From Limosilactobacillus pontis (lineage in GTDB: Bacteria > Bacillota > Bacilli > Lactobacillales > Lactobacillaceae): a stretch of 64,000 nucleotides of DNA. The notes beneath the pieces are model-generated. The model had not been told where the DNA came from, made no database searches, and saw only the letters and a list, made by a program, of their open reading frames with translations. Below are positions 54,319-63,725 of the stretch, in pieces; the first letter of the stretch is position 1, and each line of letters begins with the position of its first letter. The DNA lies in contig NZ_PNFV01000007.1 of assembly GCF_002940945.1 (NCBI RefSeq), positions 1,267-65,266 on the forward strand, in the 5' to 3' direction. The position numbers and the translations under genes are program-made.

Positions 54319-55329
54319 CTAGTTGTGTGCTGCCTCGATGGCCCAGCGTAGGTGGTCGTAGTTGATATCACGCGGTACCGTGCAATCAGCGCCGAGCAGG
54401 ACACCCTTTTTACCGGCTTCAGCGATTAGGGAATGGACCTTCTCTTGGATCTGCTGCTTTGTTCCGCTGTACAGGATCCCCTTGGTGCTGTTGTCAAAGC
54501 CGCCCATCACTGGTCGGTCGCCGAAGAGCTTCTTGCCCGCAGCCAGGGTATAGCCATCGGTCTCAGTGGCCCAATTGATTACCTGCAAGGGATAATTAAC
54601 GAACCAATCCAGGTGGTTGTCGGCGCCGTCAAAACCACAGATGTGCAGGATGTTGAGCGGGGAGACGGCATTGATAGCATTCTGGACGTCGATGTCGACC
54701 GGCTCCATCACCTCCGTGAAGAACCTTGGCGTCTGGGTACGCTCATCCTGAATTTCCTGGGTGCTGTAGTAGATCCCGTCAATGTTGGAACCAGCCATCA
54801 GGGCTCGGGCAACTTTCTTCTGGTCGTCACTGATCACCTTCAAAACGTGGAGGATCAGTTGAGGATCCTGCTCATACATATCGGCAAAACGTTTGTCCGC
54901 TAGCAGGAGAGGCTCCTGATAGTGTTCAATCAGCGCCCACTTCAAGAGGAAGAGCGGGGAGAACATGGTAACGAAGGTTGGCCGGTCACCAGCAATTCGC
55001 TTTTGTTGTTTAGCTAGGGCCACCTGTCCAGTCAGCCAGGGGTCATTATCTGCAATTGGCCGCAGGTTGTGGAGGTCGACCAAGTTCTTGGGGTCCTTGA
55101 CCCCGGGAAACGGGTAAGGAAAATAACCGTCGAGCATTGTCTTGGCGAAGTCGACGTCCACGGCCTGGTAATAGTTGCGGTGGCCGGTCAGGTTGGTATC
55201 TAGAACACTGGAATCCGTGGCCGCGTTGGTGAACTCGTTATCGGCGAAGTGGCGCCAGAACGACGCTGGAACCTGATCGACGTTCTCGTTGTGCAGGGCT
55301 TTTAGAACAGTTTCACGATGCAAAGTCAT
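54319..55329 (-). CDS. Zinc methyltransferase of the MtaA/HemE (UROD) fold
   Basis: A 336-residue member of the uroporphyrinogen decarboxylase superfamily. It has His229-X-Cys231 (ILHICGFDG) and Cys316 (GADCTVP), the H-x-C...C zinc ligands of corrinoid-dependent methyltransferases such as MtaA, MtbA and CmuA, and not the paired Arg/Asp of haem decarboxylases. It should move a methyl group to or from a thiol through zinc. It heads an amino-acid ABC operon, so it may demethylate an imported S-methyl compound or methylate homocysteine. No corrinoid protein is seen nearby. A gaaagagtgat site precedes the ATG. Confidence 0.82.
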   Translation of the reverse strand: MTLHRETVLKALHNENVDQVPASFWRHFADNEFTNAATDSSVLDTNLTGHRNYYQAVDVDFAKTMLDGYFPYPFPGVKDPKNLVDLHNLRPIADNDPWLTGQVALAKQQKRIAGDRPTFVTMFSPLFLLKWALIEHYQEPLLLADKRFADMYEQDPQLILHVLKVISDDQKKVARALMAGSNIDGIYYSTQEIQDERTQTPRFFTEVMEPVDIDVQNAINAVSPLNILHICGFDGADNHLDWFVNYPLQVINWATETDGYTLAAGKKLFGDRPVMGGFDNSTKGILYSGTKQQIQEKVHSLIAEAGKKGVLLGADCTVPRDINYDHLRWAIEAAHN

Positions 55330-55351
55330 AAATAATCACTCTTTCTTTGGA

Positions 55352-55391
55352 TACAAAAACGCCACCGATCACGTGACATGATCGGTGGCGT
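55352..55391 (-). terminator. Attenuator-type terminator before the methyltransferase-ABC operon
   Basis: On the minus strand a perfect 13-bp stem acgccaccgatca/tgatcggtggcgt with a seven-base loop is followed by tttttgt. It stands between the leader peptide and the first structural gene, 23 bases before its ATG, so transcription of the operon must pass it. Confidence 0.9.
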
Positions 55392-55427
55392 CTGCCTATT
55401 TTATGCGGGATTTTCTGTGAGGAAAGT

Positions 55428-55499
55428 AAAAAAGTCAACCTCAAAGAAAACGGCCAGCTGAACTCATGTCAGTTTGTCCGAATGTACTTGAAGGTTGAC
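55428..55499 (-). promoter_or_regulatory. Leader hairpin overlapping the Cys codons
   Basis: On the minus strand gtcaacct (55499-55492), at codons 12-14 of the leader next to the Cys pair, is complementary to aggttgac (55441-55434), directly after the leader stop codon. Six T follow (55433-55428). A ribosome paused on the Cys codons would keep this hairpin from forming. Confidence 0.6.
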
Positions 55500-55533
55500 A
55501 ACAAATAGCAGACATAACAGTAATCATTAACAT
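55441..55533 (-). CDS. Leader peptide with tandem Cys codons
   Basis: A 30-codon frame beginning MLMITVMSAICCQPSS, with an ideal aaaggag site eight bases upstream and a consensus promoter 30 bases further on. Codons 11 and 12 are both TGT. It ends at TGA 55443-55441. Peptide leaders of this type let ribosome pausing on a scarce aminoacyl-tRNA decide if transcription continues; here Cys is the likely signal. It has no recognised homologue as a protein. Confidence 0.65.
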   Translation of the reverse strand: MLMITVMSAICCQPSSTFGQTDMSSAGRFL

Positions 55534-55564
55534 GGGCTCAGCTCCTTTCAAACTTGATGCTTGT

Positions 55565-55594
55565 ATTCTAAGCTAATGTGTCGACGTTTGTCAA
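55565..55594 (-). promoter_or_regulatory. Promoter of the leader-methyltransferase-ABC operon
   Basis: On the minus strand a consensus -35 ttgaca (55594-55589) and -10 tagaat (55570-55565), spacing 18. Confidence 0.75.
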
Positions 55595-55624
55595 CAAATT
55601 TTTACTAATCTTTTGTTAGCAAAA

Positions 55625-55655
55625 CAAAAAAGCCCCACCAGATGCGGAGCCTTGG
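55625..55655 (-). terminator. Terminator of the 39-residue protein gene
   Basis: On the minus strand aaggctcc pairs with ggggctt (with a T-G pair) and is followed by tttttt, 13 bases after the stop codon. Confidence 0.65.
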
Positions 55656-55667
55656 ACGTTACGTTAA

Positions 55668-55787
55668 TTATTCGAAGAAGACGACCTTGCCATCCACCTT
55701 GAATGGTAATGCCACTGAACCCTTTGGGTGGCCATCCTTCTTAAAGTGACGTGTTACGTTACGAATTACATTAGTGTTTAGTAGCAT
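55668..55787 (-). CDS. 39-residue basic microprotein
   Basis: The frame encodes MLLNTNVIRNVTRHFKKDG, a Pro/Gly/Val middle and the end KVDGKVVFFE. It has a gaagggag site eight bases before the ATG and a hairpin terminator after the stop. It is soluble, net basic in its first half and has no Cys. No family is recognised. The clean gene signals make it a likely real gene. Confidence 0.62.
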   Translation of the reverse strand: MLLNTNVIRNVTRHFKKDGHPKGSVALPFKVDGKVVFFE

Positions 55788-56095
55788 TGTGATCGCTCCC
55801 TTCCTTGTTATTCAATTGTAAAATATCATGTTTTTTTGGACATTTACAGTTAAAAATCCCAGTCTAAGAAAGTCTCTCATCTTTGTCCAGACCAAACCTG
55901 TATAATTTGCGTACGCCAACCATGATACTTGTATAAATGGTACTAAATAGGCCCTGAGAAGTGCTCAAATGATGAATATAAATTTATTTTCCTGTGAATA
56001 AGAATTTAATAAGCAAAACGCTGTGACTTTTCTTCTTTTTGATTGCAATGTCAGCGGGTGGCCTTTAGGATAGAAACGAAGATGGAGGGATTACC

Positions 56096-56944
56096 ATGAA
56101 AATAACCATTGGCCTGACGACCTGGACCGAGCACCCGGCCCTGATCAAAAACGAACAGCGACCAGTAACCCTGAATGAGTATGCTCAGCACCTGCCGGTC
56201 GTGGAGGTGGATACCTTCTTTTACGCGCTCCCACAGGTGACTACCATTCAGAACTGGCTGGCCCAGGTGCCAGAGTCGTTTCAGTTCATCGTAAAGGCCC
56301 ACCGGGGGATGACCCTTCATGAACGTGGTCAGGAGAAGGGGGAACTCGAACAGCTTTTCAACCGTTACAAGCAGACAGTGGCGCCACTGGTAGCGGCTGG
56401 TCAGCTGAAAGCGGTACTCTTCCAGTTTCCACCATACTTTGACGCCTCGCCCGCTGATATTGAGTATCTGCGTCTGGTTCGTCTTTGGATGGGTAAACTT
56501 CCGGTGGCGATTGAGCTACGCAACCAGACCTGGTATCGGCCCGGAACATTGAAGTCCCTGCTGGCCTTCTGCCAGGAGCTTCACTTTACACTGGTGGCCG
56601 CCGATGAGCCCCATGGCATTGTTGCCTCGGTGCCTTTTGTTCTGGCGACGACTAACCCGGACTTGGTAATGATGCGTCTGCATGGTCAGAATACAGCGGG
56701 TTGGATCAACCAGGGAAAGAGCTGGCGCAAGACGCGGACCCTATATAAATACTCTTCAGCTGAGCTGGCGGCTTTTTGTGACCAGATCAAGCAGCTGACC
56801 CCGCAGCCGGCGGAACTCTGCGTTATCTTTAATAATAACTCGGGCAAGGACGCGGCCCCCAACGCCTTACAGCTGCAGCAGATGCTGGGCGTTCATTTTA
56901 CCGGTCTAGCCCCGCATTCACCTGAGCAGATTGACCTGTTTTAG
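56096..56944 (+). CDS. DUF72-family protein (YecE/YunF-like)
   Basis: A 282-residue TIM-barrel-like protein of DUF72: start ITIGLTTWTEHP, then VEVDTFFYALP, FIVKAHRGMTLHE, LFQFPPYF, VAIELRNQTWY and a late MMRLHGQNTAGW. The function of the family is unknown, though it is widespread. ATG 56096 has a gatggaggga site. About 300 bases before it hold no gene. Monocistronic. Confidence 0.9.
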   Translation: MKITIGLTTWTEHPALIKNEQRPVTLNEYAQHLPVVEVDTFFYALPQVTTIQNWLAQVPESFQFIVKAHRGMTLHERGQEKGELEQLFNRYKQTVAPLVAAGQLKAVLFQFPPYFDASPADIEYLRLVRLWMGKLPVAIELRNQTWYRPGTLKSLLAFCQELHFTLVAADEPHGIVASVPFVLATTNPDLVMMRLHGQNTAGWINQGKSWRKTRTLYKYSSAELAAFCDQIKQLTPQPAELCVIFNNNSGKDAAPNALQLQQMLGVHFTGLAPHSPEQIDLF

Positions 56945-56965
56945 CCTGGCGGCGGGCGGCTAATA

Positions 56966-56974
56966 TGCTATACT
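56966..56974 (+). promoter_or_regulatory. Extended -10 promoter of metG
   Basis: tgctatact is a TGn-extended -10 with one base off consensus, 47 bases before the metG ATG. No clear -35 is seen, as is common for extended -10 promoters. Confidence 0.5.
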
Positions 56975-57006
56975 AAAATATAAAACTAATTTTAGAAATT
57001 CATTAG

Positions 57007-59052
<2,046 letters not shown>

Positions 59053-59063
59053 AGCGGCATACG

Positions 59064-59879
59064 ATGAGCAAGCACGCAAGCTGGCGGCAGGTCTATGACT
59101 CGCACACCCACCTGAACGATGGTCCTTTCTATGATGACGTCGCCGCCTTCATCGCCCGGGCTGATCATTATGGGGTCACGGTAATGAACATCGTCGGTTC
59201 CAACAGGCAGCTGAACGACCGGGCGATCGAACTGGGACATCGTTATCCTAATCTCCACCCAGTTGTTGGCTGGCACCCGGAGGACCTGGCGACTTTCAAT
59301 GAAGCAGAGATGGCCCACTTGAAGGCTCAGCTGAATGATCCGGTTGTGGTGGGGGTTGGCGAGATTGGACTAGATTATTATAATGATCAACACTCGCCCC
59401 ACGACCAGCAGTGGGCATTGTTTGAAAAGCAACTCCAGTGGGCACGTGAGCTGAACCTGCCAGTCTCGATTCACTGCCGGGATGCCCTAGAAGACACTTA
59501 CGCGATCCTGAAGAATGCTCACCTGGATGAATTTGGCGGGGTTATGCATAGTTTCAGCGGTAGTCCGGAATGGGCAGCCAAGTTCATGGAATTAGGAATG
59601 GCAATTTCCTTCAGTGGGGTGGTCAGCTTCAAAAATGCGGCCTCTGTCCATGCTGCTGCCCTGGCGACGCCGTTGGACCGGATGATGGTGGAGACTGATG
59701 CCCCTTACCTGACCCCAAAGCCATACCGAGGGAAACAAAATGAACCAGCCTTTACCAAGTTCGTAGTTGACGCCATTGCTGAACTGAAGGGTGTTGATGC
59801 GGAACGGGTGGCCTACCATACCTACCACAACGCCACCCGATTATTTCTTAAGAATGGGGTACAAGATGAGCAAGATTAA
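59064..59879 (+). CDS. tatD: TatD-family metal-dependent DNase
   Basis: A 271-residue TIM-barrel hydrolase. Metal ligands are in DSHTHLN (HxH), GEIGLDYY (Glu), SIHCRDA (His), GVMHSFSG (His) and VETDAPYL (Asp). TatD proteins act as 3'-5' exonucleases or deacylases of nucleic-acid repair. The ATG lies eleven bases after the metG stop without a strong ribosome site, so coupling is likely. It overlaps rnmV by 14 bases. Confidence 0.94.
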   Translation: MSKHASWRQVYDSHTHLNDGPFYDDVAAFIARADHYGVTVMNIVGSNRQLNDRAIELGHRYPNLHPVVGWHPEDLATFNEAEMAHLKAQLNDPVVVGVGEIGLDYYNDQHSPHDQQWALFEKQLQWARELNLPVSIHCRDALEDTYAILKNAHLDEFGGVMHSFSGSPEWAAKFMELGMAISFSGVVSFKNAASVHAAALATPLDRMMVETDAPYLTPKPYRGKQNEPAFTKFVVDAIAELKGVDAERVAYHTYHNATRLFLKNGVQDEQD

Positions 59880-60432
59880 AGAAGTCATTGTTGTCGAGGG
59901 CAAGGATGATACCAAGCAGATTCATAAGGCAGTTGATGCCGATACCTATGAGACCAATGGATCAGCCCTGTCGGATATTGACCTGGTTCGATTGAAAAAA
60001 CTCCAGGCTAGCCGGGGATTGATTATCTTCACCGATCCGGACTTCAACGGGGAACGGCTGCGTAAGATGATCAGTGCTGCCGTCCCGGGAGTAAAACACG
60101 CATTCATTCGGCGTGACCAGGGGGTGCCAGACGAGGCCCATGGCAGTCTGGGAGTGGAGCATGCCACCCCGGCCACTATCAAGGCCGCCCTTGCCCATCT
60201 CTATACCCAAAAAAGTGAACCACCGGTTGCCCCCTTTAAGATTCAGGACCTGCAGGCCGCCGGGCTGACGGGAAACCCGCACGCGCGATACCGGCGGGAA
60301 CGTCTGGGGGCTATCCTGGGGATCGGTTATGGTAATGGCAAGCAATTGGTTCACCGGTTGAATATGTTTCAGATCACGCCTGCACAATTTAAGCAGGCCA
60401 TGGCAAAGATTAAGCAGGAGGAAAATGGATGA
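59866..60432 (+). CDS. rnmV: Ribonuclease M5
   Basis: A 188-residue Toprim nuclease that matures 5S rRNA with ribosomal protein L18. The Toprim motifs are VVEGKDD (8-14) and [13 protein letters not shown]. The C-terminal half ([25 protein letters not shown]) is typical. I chose ATG 59866 ([12 protein letters not shown]), preceded by ggggtacaag, over an upstream ATG at 59791 within tatD. The stop overlaps the rsmA start (atga). Confidence 0.95.
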   Translation: MSKIKEVIVVEGKDDTKQIHKAVDADTYETNGSALSDIDLVRLKKLQASRGLIIFTDPDFNGERLRKMISAAVPGVKHAFIRRDQGVPDEAHGSLGVEHATPATIKAALAHLYTQKSEPPVAPFKIQDLQAAGLTGNPHARYRRERLGAILGIGYGNGKQLVHRLNMFQITPAQFKQAMAKIKQEENG

Positions 60433-61322
60433 GTCAGTCACCAGAAATCGGTAGTCGTACTCGAACCCGGGCAATTATGGAGAAGTACGGGATCCGTACC
60501 AAGAAGAGCTTCGGTCAGAACTTTTTAACGGATCTGAACGTCTTGAATAACATTGTGGCGGCCGCTGACATCAGCAAGGATGACAATGTGATTGAGATTG
60601 GCCCAGGGATCGGGGCTTTGACGGAACAGCTAGCCCAGGCGGCCGGGGAGGTGCTGGCCCTGGAGATCGACGCTGACTTGATTCCGGTGCTAGATGAGGT
60701 TCTTGCTCCCTACGACAATGTGACCGTCCTCAACCAGGACGTCCTAGAGGCCAACCTGCCGGAGCTGATTCAGCAACAATTTAGTGATCCGACTAGGCCA
60801 GTGAAGGTGGTGGCCAACCTGCCATATTACATCACCAGCCCGATTCTGATGAACTTGCTGGCCAGCCCGGTCGACTGGGCGGCCATTTGTGTCATGATGC
60901 AAAAGGAGGTTGCTCAGCGGCTGACCGCTAAACCAGGGACTAAACAATACGGGGCCCTAACCCTGGCCATTGAGTACCAAATGGACGCCAAGATTGCCTT
61001 TGACGTTTCCCGGCGAGTTTTCGTACCGTCACCTAACGTTGATTCGGCCATTGTTGTCCTAACTCCGCGGCACCAGCCGTTAACCACCCAGCCCTTTGAC
61101 AAACAGAAGCTCTTTGGCTTCATCCGGGGATGCTTTGCCCATCGCCGCAAGAGTCTCTGGAACAACCTCCAGGGGGTTATCGGCAAAGATAAGGCGATCA
61201 AGGACCAGATGGCGGCAATTCTGGACGAACTCGATATTTCCCCGCAGATCCGACCCGAACGGCTGTCCCTGGCGCAGTTCATTGCCCTGGCTAACGCCCT
61301 CCATGCGGCAAACCTTTTATGA
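60429..61322 (+). CDS. rsmA: 16S rRNA dimethyladenosine methyltransferase RsmA/KsgA
   Basis: A 297-residue SAM-dependent enzyme that dimethylates two adenines near the 3' end of 16S rRNA. The start [14 protein letters not shown], the SAM loop [16 protein letters not shown] and the active-site [10 protein letters not shown] are diagnostic. The C-terminal helical domain includes [17 protein letters not shown]. It overlaps rnmV by four bases and ends the metG operon. Loss of this gene gives kasugamycin resistance in other bacteria. Confidence 0.97.
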   Translation: MSQSPEIGSRTRTRAIMEKYGIRTKKSFGQNFLTDLNVLNNIVAAADISKDDNVIEIGPGIGALTEQLAQAAGEVLALEIDADLIPVLDEVLAPYDNVTVLNQDVLEANLPELIQQQFSDPTRPVKVVANLPYYITSPILMNLLASPVDWAAICVMMQKEVAQRLTAKPGTKQYGALTLAIEYQMDAKIAFDVSRRVFVPSPNVDSAIVVLTPRHQPLTTQPFDKQKLFGFIRGCFAHRRKSLWNNLQGVIGKDKAIKDQMAAILDELDISPQIRPERLSLAQFIALANALHAANLL

Positions 61323-61331
61323 GATCAGTAC

Positions 61332-61390
61332 TTGACCCACTAACTGCTGTATGATAAAATATTGAATTTTATACATTAATCCTGTATAAT
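61332..61390 (+). promoter_or_regulatory. Tandem promoters of veg
   Basis: Promoter 1: ttgacc (61332-61337), 17 bases, taaaat (61355-61360). Promoter 2: ttgaat (61362-61367), 17 bases, perfect tataat with tg just before it (61385-61390). Two near-consensus promoters fit the high expression known for veg. Confidence 0.8.
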
Positions 61391-61415
61391 GTTTAATACA
61401 GTGAGGTGAAAGTGG

Positions 61416-61649
61416 ATGCCAGACAGTATTGCTGAAATTAAAGAATTACTGAATGCACGGGTCGGCCAAAAGGTAATGGTGAAGGTCCAGGCCGGCCGCA
61501 AGCGAGTGAATACTCTTCATGGTACGCTTAGCAAGACCTATCCAGCAATTTTTATCATTCACCTGAATAATAGTGAGGATGACCTGCAACGGGTCTCATA
61601 TACATATACCGATTTATTAACACATAATGTTTCACTTGCCTTTGAATAA
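61416..61649 (+). CDS. veg: Veg protein
   Basis: A 77-residue protein. The segments IAEIKELLNARVGQKVMVKVQAGRKR and THGTL-like TLHGTLSKTYPAIFIIHL, then RVSYTYTDLLT, are those of the Veg family. In Bacillus Veg is abundant and stimulates biofilm formation; its mechanism is unresolved. It lies between rsmA and ispE, the conserved Firmicutes order. A gaggtgaaag site precedes the ATG. Confidence 0.94.
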   Translation: MPDSIAEIKELLNARVGQKVMVKVQAGRKRVNTLHGTLSKTYPAIFIIHLNNSEDDLQRVSYTYTDLLTHNVSLAFE

Positions 61650-61654
61650 GATGA

Positions 61655-61689
61655 GTCCGTGCCAAATTTATTTTTGGTGCGGATTTTTT
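61655..61689 (+). terminator. Terminator of veg
   Basis: tccgtgccaaa pairs with tttggtgcgga (two G-T pairs) around a short loop and is followed by a run of six T. Confidence 0.88.
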
Positions 61690-61783
61690 GATTAAAAAGC
61701 ACGGTTTGGAAGTACTTGCCAGCACTGCGGCACCATTAGTATAATCAAAATAAGATCTTTTACGGGAAGGAGTGCTGTTCACG

Positions 61784-62635
61784 ATGCTTGTTACAGAGAA
61801 GGCTCCGGCAAAGCTTAACCTGAGCCTAGATACTCCGATGCGGTATTTCGACGGGTCGCCGCGTTGGGACATGGTGATGACGTCGGCCGACTTAGCTGAC
61901 TATGTGACTGTGGAGACGCATTCCCGGCCCACGACGATCAAGGTTTACACAGACAGCGGCTTTTTGCCAAATGACCAGCGTAATCTGGCCTATCAGGCGG
62001 CTCACATCCTCCACAGTCGGTTTCACCGGCGAGAGGGGGTTACCATTCGAATCAAGAAGAATATCCCGGTGGCAGCCGGGCTCGGCGGCGGTTCATCTGA
62101 TGCGGCGGCGGTGTTGCGGGCGTTAAACCGGATCTGGCGCCTTGGCCTCAGCAGGCCGGAACTAGCCAAGGTGGCCCTAACGATCGACTCGGATGTTCCG
62201 TATTGTGTTTACAGCCAATTGGCCCACGTGACCGGACATGGTGAGCAGATCGAATTGCTGCCAGCTCACCCCCATTACTGGGTGGTGATTGCCAAGCAGC
62301 AGACTAGTGTTTCGACGCCCCAGATTCTCCGACAGATCAACTATGAGGAATTAGATCACTTGGATAATGAGCGTCTGATTGCGTGTTTGAAGGCTCAGGA
62401 TTGGAAGAACGCCGTCAAGTATATGGGAAATGTCTTGGAGCCCGTGACAATGCGGACTCATCCGGAGATTCGCCGTCTGAAGGACAAGATGACTAGTCTG
62501 GGTGCGGACGTAGCCCAGATGAGCGGGACCGGGCCGACGGTATTTGCAATTTGTCACACCGAATCGCGGGCCCGGCGGATTCAAAACAGTATTCGCGGTT
62601 TTTGCCGGGATGTACATGTTGTGACCTTGTTATAG
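61784..62635 (+). CDS. ispE: 4-diphosphocytidyl-2-C-methyl-D-erythritol kinase (IspE)
   Basis: A 283-residue GHMP kinase: KAPAKLNLSLDTP at the start, the ATP loop PVAAGLGGGSSDAAA, and MSGTGPTVFAI near the end. In the MEP pathway it phosphorylates CDP-methylerythritol. This organism carries mevalonate-pathway mvaA, and lactobacilli keep ispE without the rest of the MEP route, so its role here may differ. ATG 61784 is eleven bases after aaggag; GTG 61772 overlaps that site. Confidence 0.92.
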   Translation: MLVTEKAPAKLNLSLDTPMRYFDGSPRWDMVMTSADLADYVTVETHSRPTTIKVYTDSGFLPNDQRNLAYQAAHILHSRFHRREGVTIRIKKNIPVAAGLGGGSSDAAAVLRALNRIWRLGLSRPELAKVALTIDSDVPYCVYSQLAHVTGHGEQIELLPAHPHYWVVIAKQQTSVSTPQILRQINYEELDHLDNERLIACLKAQDWKNAVKYMGNVLEPVTMRTHPEIRRLKDKMTSLGADVAQMSGTGPTVFAICHTESRARRIQNSIRGFCRDVHVVTLL

Positions 62636-62667
62636 ATAAGCTAAAGGCTGGAACTCAGCTGAAGCGC

Positions 62668-62716
62668 CTCATGATTGTTAGACAAAGTTCTAATGATTGT
62701 GAGGCATTTTTGTATG
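62668..62716 (+). terminator. Imperfect terminator after ispE
   Basis: gcctca...ttaga pairs with tctaa...tgaggc with an unpaired middle segment and is followed by attttt. Confidence 0.55.
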
Positions 62717-62761
62717 GAGGCTTGCACCTGATCATAATTTTCGGTAAGATAGTTCATGTTG

Positions 62762-62784
62762 TAAATAGTAACGATTACTATTTA
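62762..62784 (+). promoter_or_regulatory. Zur-type operator before znuA
   Basis: A perfect 10-bp inverted repeat, taaatagtaa-cga-ttactattta, matches the 23-bp Firmicutes Zur box (taaatcgtaatnattacgattta) at nearly every position. It lies 25 bases before the znuA start, overlapping a -10-like tactat (62776-62781). Zinc-dependent repression of znuAC follows. Confidence 0.85.
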
Positions 62785-62809
62785 TTTTTGAGAAAAGAGT
62801 GAAGAATGC

Positions 62810-63724
62810 GTGGGAAGAAAGAGTTATTGTTTGGGCGTTGGCAGCCTAATTGCAGTTCTGCTGGTAATCCTTGGGTTATCCGTTGTGCCGTGGCGAAGTA
62901 TACATCAGGAACGGCGGCCGATTCGGGTGATTACTAGCCTGGATTTTTACGGTGAGGTAGCTCAGAAGGTAGCCGGCAGGTACGGGGAAGTGACATCATT
63001 AATTAACAATGCCGCTATTGATCCCCATGACTATCAGCCCGGTACTAAGCAGGCCCAGAAGATGGAACAGGCTAACGTGGTGATTGAGAACGGTCTCGGT
63101 TATGATCACTGGCTGACTAAGCTGACCATGTCAGCGGCAGGTCCTCAATGTACGGTGATCGACGTCGGTCAGGAGGTAGCAGGAAAGCATCTGGGGGCTA
63201 ATGAACATGTCTGGTACGACCCGCAGACGATGGGGCGGCTGGCCGACACGTTGGCCAGCCGTTACGGGGAGATTGACCCCCGGCACAAGGACTACTACTG
63301 CCAGCGGGCCCGCCAGTACCATCAATCGCTAGCACCGCTCAACTCTGAAATTGCCCATATTCGGGACAGAGTGGGCAGTAAGCGGGCTGTGGCGGTCAGT
63401 GAGCCAGTTTTTGATTATGCTCTTGAATCACTAGGCTACCAAGTAGTTGATCCCCACTTTGCGAAGGCAATCGAGGATGGCAACGATCCGTCACCCAAGG
63501 ATATTCAGGAGCTGCAACAGGCGATCATCAACCACCGGATTGCATTTTTCGTCGAGAATCGCCAGACTAGTGACCGGATGATTGACAACATGGTTTGTTT
63601 GGCGCGCCACCATGGGGTTCCCGTTCTAAAGGTGACCGAAACCAAACCTAACGGGACGAGTTATGTTCAATGGATGCTTAAACAGTACCGGCAGCTGGGC
63701 CGGATTCAGCAGGAGGGAGAATAG
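62810..63724 (+). CDS. znuA: Zinc-binding protein of an ABC transporter (ZnuA/AdcA)
   Basis: A 304-residue cluster 9 metal-binding protein. The N terminus (ACLGVG-like hydrophobic stretch GSLIAVLLVILGLSVV) is an uncleaved anchor or signal peptide with no proper lipobox. Metal ligands include His in DPHDYQP, His in NEHVWYD, a further His after DPHF and acidic EDGNDPSPKDI. It captures zinc (or manganese) for the ABC importer encoded next. GTG 62810 starts the frame; ATG 62806 is in another frame. Controlled by the Zur box. Confidence 0.9.
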   Translation: MGRKSYCLGVGSLIAVLLVILGLSVVPWRSIHQERRPIRVITSLDFYGEVAQKVAGRYGEVTSLINNAAIDPHDYQPGTKQAQKMEQANVVIENGLGYDHWLTKLTMSAAGPQCTVIDVGQEVAGKHLGANEHVWYDPQTMGRLADTLASRYGEIDPRHKDYYCQRARQYHQSLAPLNSEIAHIRDRVGSKRAVAVSEPVFDYALESLGYQVVDPHFAKAIEDGNDPSPKDIQELQQAIINHRIAFFVENRQTSDRMIDNMVCLARHHGVPVLKVTETKPNGTSYVQWMLKQYRQLGRIQQEGE

Positions 63725-63725
63725 G

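Noticed and set aside
54319..55329. Naming the HemE-fold protein as uroporphyrinogen decarboxylase
   Set aside because: The H-x-C...C zinc ligands and the transporter operon fit methyltransferases; haem synthesis genes are absent nearby.
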